Source of the DNA: Candidatus Aminicenantota bacterium
GTDB lineage: Bacteria > Acidobacteriota > Aminicenantia > Aminicenantales > Aminicenantaceae
Direction: 5' to 3'
Assembly (NCBI GenBank): GCA_030607635.1
Contig: JAUWJP010000012.1
Location: forward strand, 1-16,198
DNA: 16,198 nt
Shown: piece after piece, positions 1-7,564 of the stretch
Position numbering within the stretch: the first letter of the stretch is position 1
How the letters are laid out: each line of letters opens with the position of its first letter
Program-made: the position numbers and the translations under genes
The notes under the pieces: model-generated
Databases searched by the model: none
What the model was told of the DNA's origin: nothing
The model's input: only the letters and a program-made list of their open reading frames with translations

Positions 1-45
1 GCCCTGTAACGAAGCAGATGCGGTGAAATCGGCCCGCCCGAAGGG

Positions 46-168
46 TAAATTATGCCGACATATAATAAAAAGAAACGCATTTGAGACCGATTGAATGTTC
101 TGCTAGAGGTGAAATCAGCGTAACGAGTAGATATCAATGAAAATAAATATTGGTGTCGGCATAATTTA
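46..168. repeat. 15-bp perfect inverted repeat bracketing 93 bp
   Basis: TAAATTATGCCGACA at 46-60 is repeated as its exact reverse complement at 154-168. The 93 bp between are AT-rich and have no convincing reading frame. A related pair of short direct repeats lies across the element: GGTGAAATCGGC near 22-33 and GGTGAAATCAGC near 108-119, each close to a GTAACGA string. The arrangement could be a small non-autonomous mobile element, a recombinase site pair or a structured RNA. No transposase or integrase is visible in this window, so the nature is open. The left edge of the window may cut a larger element. Confidence 0.5.
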
Positions 169-391
169 TGAATAAATCAGGTAAGCTGAAATGGTGAGGA
201 TAGGTAGTCTTTTTAGGTGAGAAAAAAAAGAAAAAAAATCATTCCCCAAATCACCTCAAAGGGGTATTTACTTATATCGGGGCCTTTATTACCTTATACT
301 TGCGGCAATAATGAATCTCCGACGGTATTTATTGCCAAATAGAGGTGTGAAAGAGCTAGTAATTCTTGGCGAGCGCTAGTTATTCGGTTGG
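169..391. other. Intergenic stretch, no gene seen
   Basis: AT-rich non-coding DNA between the inverted repeat and the promoter of the gene at 442. It holds an A-rich run near 221-238, an 8-bp inverted repeat GGCAATAA (304-311)/TTATTGCC (329-336), and a near-direct repeat GCTAGTAATTC (355-365) and GCTAGTTATTC (375-385). The direct-repeat copies are exactly 20 bp apart, on one face of the helix, just upstream of the -35 box. These could be operator sites; nothing identifies a regulator. Confidence 0.3.
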
Positions 392-420
392 TTGACATAA
401 AAAGTTCTGATGTATAAAAT
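392..420 (+). promoter_or_regulatory. Sigma70-type promoter for the gene at 442
   Basis: A perfect -35 hexamer TTGACA (392-397) is followed after 17 bp by TAAAAT (415-420), one mismatch from the -10 consensus. Transcription would start near 427, leaving a short leader that contains the ribosome binding site GAAGGA just before the ATG at 442. Spacing and sequence both fit a housekeeping promoter. Confidence 0.65.
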
Positions 421-441
421 AAATTTCAAAGAGAAGGAAAA

Positions 442-1011
442 ATGAGTTTTAACAAAATTATCGTAGCAATTTCTCTCCCTTTATTCCTTACCGCTGTTCT
501 TTCCTCTCAAAGCTTGGTTGATTTAGCCAAAAAGGAAAAAGAAAGAAGAGAAAAACTAAAGAAGCAAGAAAAGACAGTTGTTACCAATGCTGATCTGTCA
601 AACATTAAAAGAGGGCCGGCTCTTACCACTTCAAGACAAGCAGACCCCCCAGAAGGAAGCGCAAGGGCAGGATCCTCATCTGAGATGTCTGCACAAGATA
701 AGGCGGAACCATCAGGAGCCAAAGCCAGATCATCAGATGCTAGAAGCCCAGACAGAGCGCAGCCTCAAGAAAATACACGAGATCAACTCGAGCAGAAATG
801 GAAGAGCGAAAGAGAGCAAGTAGGTTTATTAACCACGAGGATGAACGGTCTATGGCAAGAATTTTACAGCATGGATGACATGAGTTCCAGAGAAAACATT
901 CAGAGAAATATAAGCGAAACTTCTCTAAGACTTCAGAAAGCTAAGGAAGAGGAAGCCAGGGCCAGGAAAGAATATCAGCAGGCAAGGACCGGAGCCAGAA
1001 AGAGAAGATAG
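442..1011 (+). CDS. Small secreted coiled-coil protein of unknown function
   Basis: A 189-residue protein that I cannot assign to a named family. Residues 1 to about 22 form a signal peptide (a lysine near the start, then a hydrophobic core IIVAISLPLFLTAVL), so it is probably exported to the periplasm. Directly after comes a lysine/glutamate-rich helix with the string SLVDLAKKEKERREKLKK and then VVTNADLSNIK. This resembles an N-terminal pattern I associate with uncharacterised periplasmic proteins of Acidobacteriota-like bacteria (recollection, not searched). Residues about 55-115 are low complexity, rich in Ala, Ser, Pro, Arg and Gln, and probably disordered. Residues about 116-189 are predicted coiled coil with many E, K, R and Q, ending in a basic tail. 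The start is set by GAAGGA just upstream of the ATG and by the signal peptide. The gene is monocistronic, with its own promoter, and converges on the lipoprotein gene at 1086. Confidence 0.75.
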   Translation: MSFNKIIVAISLPLFLTAVLSSQSLVDLAKKEKERREKLKKQEKTVVTNADLSNIKRGPALTTSRQADPPEGSARAGSSSEMSAQDKAEPSGAKARSSDARSPDRAQPQENTRDQLEQKWKSEREQVGLLTTRMNGLWQEFYSMDDMSSRENIQRNISETSLRLQKAKEEEARARKEYQQARTGARKRR

Positions 1012-1085
1012 CCCTAACAAGAAAGCCAAGAATAAGGGGAAAGAGCAAGTTCTCTAAGGTTACGCTCTCCTTCATTTGCGTTAAT

Positions 1086-1952
1086 CTATCTAAAATAAAT
1101 AAAGGAAATCTGGACCCCTAACTCTCTCTCATCCTTAGAGCGAAGTATAACCTGCTTCGGGATAAACGTTTTATCTGTAGAGATAACGAGGTAAAATATA
1201 TCCGCCTCGCCAAGTATTTCTTTTTTTATCCTGTATGATTTCTCGAATTGACTTTCCCCTGGGATGAACTCATCCAAAATCGAATCGTTGACCTTGAAGA
1301 TAACTTTTTGATTATTCAATACTCCCAGATTCACCCCCCCTTTTATAAACAGCAGAGCATCCTGGCGAGGATTATCAATTTTGCATCTGGCTTCATTGGC
1401 TGTCCATCTCCACCTTTTAAGAGAAGTCTCCGGTCTTATCTCTAAATAATACCATCCATCCTCGTAGCTGATTTTGGGTGCATTGGGAGGAGCAGGCGAA
1501 AACTTTAATTTTTTTTCAAGAATAGGCTTTGGTAGTTTCCCGGACCTGTCATAAGGAGAGTTCAATCCGATAGACAATCTCAAGATATCTTCTCCCTTGA
1601 ACGCAGGGTCAGACTTATCAATAAAGGCAGGAATATATATTCTTCGTGAATAAGTGTATTCCTTTTCCCGCTCCCATTGCGATGTTTGAATTTCCGGGGG
1701 ATGATTATCGTAGAAAAGAAGGTTATATCTATGCCAAAAATGTACATAAGCATAGTAGTCTTCTTTTACCTCTTCAAAGTCCTTCTTCGTCTTCCATCTA
1801 TACTGGATATCAGTAATCAGGTCATCTGATAAAGTCGCTTCAGAAAAGCTCACCTCGAGTTCGACCCCCCCGATCTGCGTCTCCCTCTTGCAGCTGAAAG
1901 AGACAAATGCCATCTGCATAATAAGAAAGATTCCTGCCACCTTTCTTATAAT
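1086..1952 (-). CDS. Predicted lipoprotein with two beta-rich domains; probable non-AUG start
   Basis: The sequence encodes a lipoprotein signal: a basic Arg-Lys pair, a hydrophobic stretch and a lipobox VSFSC, so the mature protein should be lipid-anchored at the cysteine about 20 residues in. The rest looks like two beta-sandwich domains. The first has a carbohydrate-export-like pattern (YAYVHFWHRYN, later a run ending in YSRRIYIPAF). The second begins near WRWTANEARCKI and ends with DERELGVQISFIYFR, a C-terminal pattern I have seen in proteins from Aminicenantes-like genomes (recollection, not searched). No catalytic motif was recognised. The frame is open up to a TTG at 1985, but the only strong Shine-Dalgarno site (AGGAGG at 1964-1959) sits 6 nt before an ATT codon at 1952 and 9 nt before an ATA at 1949. 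The nearest standard start after it is a GTG at 1940, 18 nt away. I place the start at 1952 because it fits both the spacing and the signal peptide. It lies downstream of the sortilin-like gene on the same strand, with a gap of about 130 bp. Confidence 0.65.
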   Translation of the reverse strand: MIRKVAGIFLIMQMAFVSFSCKRETQIGGVELEVSFSEATLSDDLITDIQYRWKTKKDFEEVKEDYYAYVHFWHRYNLLFYDNHPPEIQTSQWEREKEYTYSRRIYIPAFIDKSDPAFKGEDILRLSIGLNSPYDRSGKLPKPILEKKLKFSPAPPNAPKISYEDGWYYLEIRPETSLKRWRWTANEARCKIDNPRQDALLFIKGGVNLGVLNNQKVIFKVNDSILDEFIPGESQFEKSYRIKKEILGEADIFYLVISTDKTFIPKQVILRSKDERELGVQISFIYFR

Positions 1953-1958
1953 CTCGAT

Positions 1959-1964
1959 CCTCCT
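1959..1964 (-). promoter_or_regulatory. Shine-Dalgarno site that decides the lipoprotein start
   Basis: On the minus strand this reads AGGAGG, preceded by a run of A. It is the only good ribosome binding site near the 5' end of the lipoprotein frame, and no ATG, GTG or TTG lies 5-12 nt downstream of it. It therefore points to initiation at ATT (1952-1950) or ATA (1949-1947). Confidence 0.5.
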
Positions 1965-2011
1965 TTTTTCTCTCAATAGGTGCAAATATTATTAGAAATC
2001 AAAAAGTATAG

Positions 2012-2033
2012 GAAAAGACCCTTATGTCTTTTC
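2012..2033 (-). terminator. Short hairpin after the sortilin-like gene, possible weak terminator
   Basis: GAAAAGAC (2012-2019) pairs perfectly with GTCTTTTC (2026-2033) around a 6-nt loop, about 50 nt past the stop codon of the large minus-strand gene. The stem is AT-rich and lacks a long U-tract, so it may only attenuate read-through into the lipoprotein gene or be incidental. Confidence 0.3.
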
Positions 2034-2084
2034 GGTATCGGCCAGCTTCGAGCGTTCATCAACCAGGCTAGCCATCCTGCAACT

Positions 2085-5000
2085 CTAGCTAATTCTTATT
2101 TTTTTCCCGGCAAATATACGGGGGCTATTGTTTTTATTCATCAACTCATTCAGTTTGGGGATATCTACCTCTATTATCTTGTTTATCCTCTCAATAAGTG
2201 TCTTTAACTCTTCAGAATTTTTCTTTATCTGCAGAACACGATGCTCAGAAGGGGCACCTGTATATCCTCCGATAGACCTTCCGGCCATGAGGAACCGTCC
2301 TCTGACTGAAAGGCGCATCCCCCTATAACCTAATCTCGGGTCTCCGATTAACTTCAGCCGAATATCATCGATCTCTTTGGAGATAGCTTTAATCGACTCA
2401 TGAATTGCCGCGGGGACGTCAGGTATCTTTTGTAGAGCGCTTTCCTGCTTTTTTATCTCCTTTCTCATACTATCTGAAGCGCGGCTCGCTGCTGAAATTG
2501 CAGGGAACAGCTTATGTATGCCCATCAGGGCATCATGCTGGGCTTTTCTGTCCTCGAAGGAAATATCGATCCTGGGGTCTCCCTCAATCTTAACAATTTT
2601 TGTCATCTCCTGACCCGCTGTTTTCAACGTCACCTTATATTCTCCGGGAAGAACAAAGGGCCCTCGAGCTCTGCACCGACGGCTAATCCTATCCTCTCCA
2701 AGAGCTTCAGGAGGCCCATACCTCATATCCCAGGCAAGGCGATGGATTCCGGCATCTTTCTGACCTTTGAGCTCCCTTATTTGCTGCCCTTGGCTGTCTT
2801 GTATAGCTATTTTTACGTCTTCTTTCGCTTCCTCTTTCAGGTAGTAGCTTATCGTAGCCCCAAAAGGCGGATTTTGAGCGACGAAAAATTTGTGACCAAG
2901 ATTTCCCTTATGGTTGTAAGAATTAAAGATTGTTGCTTTACGGATGTCAAAAAGATAAGCGGAAGAGGTCAAGGTATCTTTTGTAAGCTGCTCTAAGGGA
3001 TTGATATCATCTAGAATCCATATACTCCGGCCATGGGTGCCGAAAATAAGGTCATTCTCTCGAGGATGAATGGCAATGTCATCAACGGGAACGGTGGGGA
3101 AGTTGCTCTTAAATTTCATCCACTTCTTTCCCCTATCAATAGAGAAGTAGGCCCCTCTTTCTGTTCCGATAAAAAGAAGATTGGGATTCCGATGATGCTC
3201 TCTTATAACATTGACAATTCCGCCTCGAGGCAGATTGAATGAGATATTCTTCCAGCTTTCCCCATAATCTGTTGTCGTGAAGACATAGGCTTTAAAATCA
3301 TTATTGCGGTGGCCGTCAAATGTGGCGTAGGCTGTCCCTTCTTTAAAGCGGGAAGCTACAACCCTGGTGACATAGGTATACTTGGGCATCCGGGGAACTT
3401 TGCTGATCACATTCTTCCAATTCTTCCCGCCATCGCGGGAGACCTGTAGGTTACCGTCATCTGTGCCTGCATAGATGAGACCTTCTTTAAGAGGGGACTC
3501 AGAAACTGTTGTGATACTGCCGTAATAGGAAATGCCGTCGTGTCGGGAAAGAGTGTCTTTGTCTGGAAGCACTCCCATAAGCGGAAGTTTTTCTCTATCC
3601 TGTTGAGTAGTCAGATCAATCGTGGCTTCCCATGTCTCTCCTCTATCCTTGGATTTAAAGAGTCTGTTTCCGCCGTAATATATTGTCTTGGGATCATGAG
3701 GGGATATCAAAATCGGAGAATTCCAGTTAAACCTGTAACGCTCTTTCTCATCATTAGGTTCAGGCCTTATGGACTTGCTTTCTCCTGACCTCACGTCAAA
3801 CCTGTAGAGATTCCCATTCTGGGATTCGGCATAAATGGTGTTGTTGTCTTCGGGATCGACTTGAGTATAAAAGCCATCTCCTCCCCCGATTCTGACCCAG
3901 TCCTCGTTGGAAACTCCAAGTCTATTCAAGGTTGAGCTGGGACCTCCCCAGGTTCCGTTATCCTGCAATCCTCCGTAGACATAATAAGGATTCCGCATAT
4001 CAAAACCTATTTCGTAAAACTGTCCGAGAGGGAGCGTATTGACAAAATCCCAGGTTTTGCCGCGATCGTAAGAAAAATAAATCCCTCCATCTGAGCCCAA
4101 GACCATATGATTGGAATCGGAAGGGTTAATCCACATCGCATGATGGTCGCCATGTACTCCCCTTACATAATTAGTGCTGAAAGACTTACCTCCATCCTCA
4201 GAGACATACATAGAAGCCCCGAGAACCCAAACCCTCTGGTCATTGTTCGGGTCGATGCGTATCTTACTGTAATACATGGGCCGAGGGTTGGTGCTCGACA
4301 TCTTTTTCCAGCTAACGCCTTTATCTTCTGAGCGAAAAATCCCACCCTGTTTGTGTTCGATAACGGCATAGATAACATTGGGGTTGCTGCGGAAAATATC
4401 TATTCCGATACGTCCTGTGTTTCCTGAAGGCAGTCCATTTGTCAGACGGGCCCATGTTTCTCCGCCATCGGTCGTCCCGTAAAGACCACTGCCAGGTCCT
4501 CCCCCGTTAAAACCCCATCCCCGGCGTCGCCTCTGATAGGCTGCCGCATACAGAACATTTGGATTCTCATGATCCAGGGCAACATCCACAAAACCTGTAT
4601 TCTCATCAATAAACTTGGTATTGGTCCAGGTTTTTCCGCCATCCATGGTTCGAAACAAGCCCCTTTCTTTGTTCGGACCCCAGAGATGCCCCAAGGCTGC
4701 GACATAAACAATATCCGGATTGGTGGGATGGATGACAATGCGACCAATATGATGGGTATCACGAAGCCCCATATTCTTCCATGTCCTGCCGCCGTCAGTA
4801 GATTTATAAATCCCGTCTCCCCAGGAAGAACTCTGACGATTGTTCGGTTCTCCAGTGCCAACCCAGATTATGCCCGAATTGGAAGGCGCCACGGTCACAT
4901 CGCCGATGGTGCTCGTAATCTGGTCATCGAAAATAGGTTCCCAGGTTACACCGTTATTGGTGGTCTTCCACACTCCTCCTGAGGCAGTCCCCGCATAAAT

Positions 5001-5213
5001 AATTTTAGGATTGTTTTCCACAACAGCAAAATCATCAATCCGTCCTCCCATGTTGGAAGGGCCGATACATCTCCATTTTAGCCCCTCAAGGATGGATTCT
5101 TTGATAAGAGGTTCAGGTTCTTTCTTTGCCTTTTTCGCACCGAGGAAAAGGCTTAGGGCCAATCCCATACACAGTATCAATAGAAACCGAGAAGAAAATA
5201 TTCCTTTTTTCAT
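2085..5213 (-). CDS. Secreted sortilin/Vps10-like BNR-repeat beta-propeller protein
   Basis: A 1042-residue exported protein. It starts with a signal peptide (MKKG, then a hydrophobic core ending near LFLGAKKAKK). From about residue 80 to 700 there are eleven Asp-box/BNR motifs of the S/T-x-D-x-G-x-T/S-W kind, for example STDGGRTW, TMDGGKTW, SYDRGKTW, SRDGGKNW and SIDRGKKW. These mark blades of one or two beta-propellers as in the sortilin/Vps10 and WD40/YVTN/BNR-like families often labelled glycosyl hydrolase. Around residues 770-860 is a beta-sandwich (FGATISYYL to GIHRLAWDMRYG) like the FlgD/FnIII-type domain of relatives, followed by a helical C-terminal part. Hydrolase activity is not proven by the motifs; binding of glycans or peptides is equally possible. 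The start at 5213 is chosen over a possible one at 5249 because AAAGGAGG lies 7 nt upstream and the signal peptide begins there. It is transcribed divergently from lpxK. Confidence 0.88.
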   Translation of the reverse strand: MKKGIFSSRFLLILCMGLALSLFLGAKKAKKEPEPLIKESILEGLKWRCIGPSNMGGRIDDFAVVENNPKIIYAGTASGGVWKTTNNGVTWEPIFDDQITSTIGDVTVAPSNSGIIWVGTGEPNNRQSSSWGDGIYKSTDGGRTWKNMGLRDTHHIGRIVIHPTNPDIVYVAALGHLWGPNKERGLFRTMDGGKTWTNTKFIDENTGFVDVALDHENPNVLYAAAYQRRRRGWGFNGGGPGSGLYGTTDGGETWARLTNGLPSGNTGRIGIDIFRSNPNVIYAVIEHKQGGIFRSEDKGVSWKKMSSTNPRPMYYSKIRIDPNNDQRVWVLGASMYVSEDGGKSFSTNYVRGVHGDHHAMWINPSDSNHMVLGSDGGIYFSYDRGKTWDFVNTLPLGQFYEIGFDMRNPYYVYGGLQDNGTWGGPSSTLNRLGVSNEDWVRIGGGDGFYTQVDPEDNNTIYAESQNGNLYRFDVRSGESKSIRPEPNDEKERYRFNWNSPILISPHDPKTIYYGGNRLFKSKDRGETWEATIDLTTQQDREKLPLMGVLPDKDTLSRHDGISYYGSITTVSESPLKEGLIYAGTDDGNLQVSRDGGKNWKNVISKVPRMPKYTYVTRVVASRFKEGTAYATFDGHRNNDFKAYVFTTTDYGESWKNISFNLPRGGIVNVIREHHRNPNLLFIGTERGAYFSIDRGKKWMKFKSNFPTVPVDDIAIHPRENDLIFGTHGRSIWILDDINPLEQLTKDTLTSSAYLFDIRKATIFNSYNHKGNLGHKFFVAQNPPFGATISYYLKEEAKEDVKIAIQDSQGQQIRELKGQKDAGIHRLAWDMRYGPPEALGEDRISRRCRARGPFVLPGEYKVTLKTAGQEMTKIVKIEGDPRIDISFEDRKAQHDALMGIHKLFPAISAASRASDSMRKEIKKQESALQKIPDVPAAIHESIKAISKEIDDIRLKLIGDPRLGYRGMRLSVRGRFLMAGRSIGGYTGAPSEHRVLQIKKNSEELKTLIERINKIIEVDIPKLNELMNKNNSPRIFAGKKIRIS

Positions 5214-5461
5214 ACCATATCCTCCTTTATCCTTGTGATGAACGAGCATTATGCCAAAATACTCATCTTATGTTTTGAATAGAAAGCAAAAACTACCATA
5301 AGGCAAAGAAAAAAGTCAAAGCAAAAATGGGCAGTGTAAGGGTCTCCATTTCCTTGATAACTGGTTGCTATGTTCAGGACAAAGGTTTTGGGAAATATTT
5401 GCAGCGACCATTGAAGAAAGGCTCAGGCTACATGGTTCTAAAACACGTTGCTTATGCCCCA

Positions 5462-5494
5462 GGGAATAAATGGGGCCAGGCCCCATTTATTCCC
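5462..5494. repeat. 33-bp perfect palindrome, GGGGCC-A-GGCCCC core (copy 1)
   Basis: The arm GGGAATAAATGGGGCC (5462-5477) is followed by a single A (5478) and its exact reverse complement (5479-5494). The core AATGGGGCC-W-GGCCCCATT is shared with a second palindrome at 9454-9492, whose flanking arms differ in sequence but are also self-complementary. This is typical of dispersed REP-like hairpins. There is no U-tract on either side here, so it is not a good terminator. Confidence 0.8.
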
Positions 5495-5624
5495 AAGGCT
5501 TCGCTCTCCTCTCCCTCTGAGAGCAACCATGCCCGCTCAGCCTTTCTCACGGTTTTTCACCATACAGCCTTCGCCAATCACGGATTTGGGGATGCTTTCA
5601 AGGGGCACGCTCATAAATGACTTC

Positions 5625-5654
5625 TTGAAAGAGAAAATCGAATATAGTATATTC
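5625..5654 (+). promoter_or_regulatory. Possible promoter of lpxK overlapped by a 15-bp palindrome
   Basis: TTGAAA (5625-5630) is separated by 17 bp from TATATT (5648-5653), which would put transcription start near 5660 and leave almost no leader before the ATG at 5663. The -10 lies inside a perfect palindrome GAATATA-G-TATATTC (5640-5654), a plausible repressor site. The upstream AGAGG touches the ATG and is too close to be a normal ribosome binding site, which fits leaderless or near-leaderless initiation. All of this is inferred from sequence alone. Confidence 0.35.
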
Positions 5655-5662
5655 CCCAGAGG

Positions 5663-6655
5663 ATGAAATTTCTCTTATTTTTTCTTTCTCTTTTCAACCG
5701 CTCAGGATGCCAGATTAAAAATTGGTTTTACAAAAAGAAAATATCAACACCAAAAAAAGCACCTTTGCCCGTTATCAGCGTGGGAAGCATCGCCTTTGGG
5801 GGGACAGAAAAAACGCCATTGGTCATAAATCTGATAACCTATCTCATTAAACACGGCTTCAAACCTGCCCTGATCTCCCGTGGGTATAAAGGGAGATGGG
5901 AAAAGAGCGGAGGCATTCTCTCTGACGGAAAAAACATTCTCGCTCCTTGGGAGGATTCCGGTGATGAGCCATTTATGGTCGCCCAAAGCATTCCTCAGGC
6001 TGGAATTTTCATCGGTAAAAATCGTCTTCTCTCCTGCCAAAAAGCAAAGAGCCTGGGTTTCGAGCTTGCTGTGCTGGATGACGGCTTCCAGCATCGCCGC
6101 CTCCACAGAGATTTGGACATTGTTCTCTACACTCCGGCAGAAAAAATTGCATTTCGCGAACCTGTCTCTTCCCTTAAAAGAGCCAACATTCTTTTGATGA
6201 AGAAAGGAGTCGATCCTCAGAGGAAAAAAAGAATAAGGGAACACTTTCCTGAATCAACCGTCTTTGAATACTCTGTTAAAAATAAGGGTTTCTTCAAGTT
6301 AGTAGAGAAGGGGAGAGAGCCGGGTGAAAAGCTTGAAAGAAAAAAAGTACTCGCTTTTTGCGGAATAGCCCGGCCTGAAAGATTCTTATCCATCCTCCAC
6401 GAGGAAGGCATAAAGCCATCGTTTTTCTTTAAATTTCCTGATCATCATCCCTACCCCAAATCTTCTCTAGAAAAAATCGCAGAAAAATACAAAAAAATCA
6501 ACGCTGAAGCAATCATCACTACTGAGAAAGACGCCGTGAAGATTATTCACAACAATAGTTTTAAAAAAATCCCTGCTTATTATTTAAAGATCGACCTCGA
6601 GGTGGAGGATAAATTTTACGCCAGGATATCAAATCTACTCCAAAATTGGGTTTAA
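5663..6655 (+). CDS. lpxK: Tetraacyldisaccharide 4'-kinase (LpxK)
   Basis: The enzyme phosphorylates the 4' position of the tetraacyl disaccharide-1-phosphate precursor to give lipid IVA, using ATP at the inner face of the inner membrane. The 330-residue length is normal for LpxK. The N-terminus has a short hydrophobic stretch, then KNWFYKK and the family's LPVISVGSIAFGGTEKTPLV block carrying the P-loop (about residues 40-53), followed by LISRGYKG. The second signature, DDGFQH, is at residues 139-144, and a C-terminal FPDHHPY plus ITTEKDAVK block completes the match. The P-loop reads GGTEKT where the family has GGTGKT or GGSGKT: Glu49 replaces the glycine just before the catalytic Lys50. The start fits the family's N-terminal length even though its ribosome binding site is poor. 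The gene leads a cluster with the acyltransferase 9 bp downstream. Confidence 0.93.
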   Translation: MKFLLFFLSLFNRSGCQIKNWFYKKKISTPKKAPLPVISVGSIAFGGTEKTPLVINLITYLIKHGFKPALISRGYKGRWEKSGGILSDGKNILAPWEDSGDEPFMVAQSIPQAGIFIGKNRLLSCQKAKSLGFELAVLDDGFQHRRLHRDLDIVLYTPAEKIAFREPVSSLKRANILLMKKGVDPQRKKRIREHFPESTVFEYSVKNKGFFKLVEKGREPGEKLERKKVLAFCGIARPERFLSILHEEGIKPSFFFKFPDHHPYPKSSLEKIAEKYKKINAEAIITTEKDAVKIIHNNSFKKIPAYYLKIDLEVEDKFYARISNLLQNWV

Positions 6656-6664
6656 TATTCTAAA

Positions 6665-7564
6665 ATGGCAAATTTTAAAGAATTATTTGAATTCTCACTC
6701 TTTCAAATAGCCAAAGTTCCTTTGTCCATTCTTTCCCGGAAGCTGTGCCTCTCTTTGGGACAAACCTTGGGATTAGCCTTTTATTACCTGGATAAAAGGC
6801 ATCGCCTGATCGCTTTATCCAACCTGAAAATCGCTTTTGGAAAGGAATTGCCCCTTACTGAGCTTAAAAGAATAGCCCGCAACTCCTTTATGCATTTCGG
6901 AAAGACCTTCATGGATATCATAAAGCTTCCTCATCTTGGAGAAGAAAAAAGGAATGCCCTCATAAATATCGAAGGCGAAGAAAATCTGCTTAAAGCTCTT
7001 CGAGAAAAAAAGGGAGCGCTCCTCTTCTCTGCTCACTACGGAAGCTGGGAAATCGCTCCGTTTCTTATAGCCAAAAAGGGGGAACTAAGTGTCATTGCCC
7101 GCCCCTTGGATAACAAGCTCCTGGAGAAAGAACTCCTCAAGCTCAGAACAAGCCAGGGGTCCCACGTCATCTACAAACATCAGGCAACAAAAAAGATTCT
7201 TCAATCTCTGCGGGCAGGAGAAATGGTTGCCTTTTTGATAGATCAGAATGTTCTCAGACAACAAGCTGTCTTTGTCGATTTTTTTGGCAAGAAAGCAGCC
7301 ACAACCCCAAGCCTGGCATCTTTTTCCCTCAGGACAAAATCACCTCTCATCCCGGTATTTTGCTATCCTACATCATCCCATGCCTATCACCTTAAAATAT
7401 TCAGCCCTCTAAGCATAACCTTGGGAGGAAATTACAACCAGGAAGTATTGAAAATTACCCAAATATGCACTAAGATTATAGAAACTCAGATACGGAAAAA
7501 TCCAGATTATTGGTTTTGGTTCCACAACAGGTGGAAAACGAGACCAGAGGAAGAGGAGGCTTGA
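6665..7564 (+). CDS. LpxL/HtrB-type lipid A secondary acyltransferase
   Basis: A 299-residue member of the lysophospholipid acyltransferase-like LpxL/LpxM (HtrB/MsbB) family. These inner-membrane enzymes add a secondary acyl chain to Kdo-lipid IVA or to related lipid A precursors. The HX4E catalytic motif is visible as HYGSWE (His124, Glu129), followed by the family blocks VIARPLDN and GEMVAFLIDQN, the FVDFFGKKAATTP block, and the C-terminal NPDYWFWFHNRWKTRP. It lies 9 bp after lpxK, almost certainly co-transcribed, which supports a lipid A role. No Kdo transferase (waaA) gene is in the window. Whether it acts as LpxL or LpxM, and which chain length it uses, cannot be told from the sequence. 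Confidence 0.9.
   Translation: MANFKELFEFSLFQIAKVPLSILSRKLCLSLGQTLGLAFYYLDKRHRLIALSNLKIAFGKELPLTELKRIARNSFMHFGKTFMDIIKLPHLGEEKRNALINIEGEENLLKALREKKGALLFSAHYGSWEIAPFLIAKKGELSVIARPLDNKLLEKELLKLRTSQGSHVIYKHQATKKILQSLRAGEMVAFLIDQNVLRQQAVFVDFFGKKAATTPSLASFSLRTKSPLIPVFCYPTSSHAYHLKIFSPLSITLGGNYNQEVLKITQICTKIIETQIRKNPDYWFWFHNRWKTRPEEEEA

Larger units (their letters stand above)
5214..5662. other. Divergent intergenic region with palindrome and possible gene remnant
   Basis: About 450 bp between the divergent sortilin-like gene and lpxK. It includes the Shine-Dalgarno site of the minus-strand gene, an AT-rich stretch (about 5250-5330), the long palindrome at 5462-5494, and a promoter-like region just before lpxK. 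A 97-codon plus-strand frame at 5327-5620 runs through the palindrome and resembles no family I know, so it is not called. On the minus strand a 25-codon frame (5614-5537) contains IPKSVIGEGCMVKN, which looks protein-like and may be the tail of a decayed gene or a dispersed repeat. Confidence 0.4.

Noticed and set aside
2514..2996. Plus-strand open frame of 160 codons within the sortilin-like gene
   Set aside because: Antisense to the C-terminal part of a clear beta-propeller protein; sequence is low in protein-like features.
4442..4861. Minus-strand 139-codon frame overlapping the sortilin-like gene in another frame
   Set aside because: The overlapping real gene has regular Asp-box motifs in this stretch; the alternative frame shows none.
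5214..5330. Promoter for the sortilin-like gene on the minus strand
   Set aside because: Several AT-rich near matches exist (for example a CATAAT close to the gene), but none has a convincing -35 at the right spacing, so none is called.
5462..5494. Palindrome copy 1 as a rho-independent terminator
   Set aside because: No U-rich tail on either strand, and it lies between divergent genes where no transcript should end.
5327..5620. 97-codon plus-strand frame in the intergenic region before lpxK
   Set aside because: It reads through the perfect palindrome at 5462-5494, has no good ribosome binding site and no recognisable family; treated as intergenic or repeat DNA.
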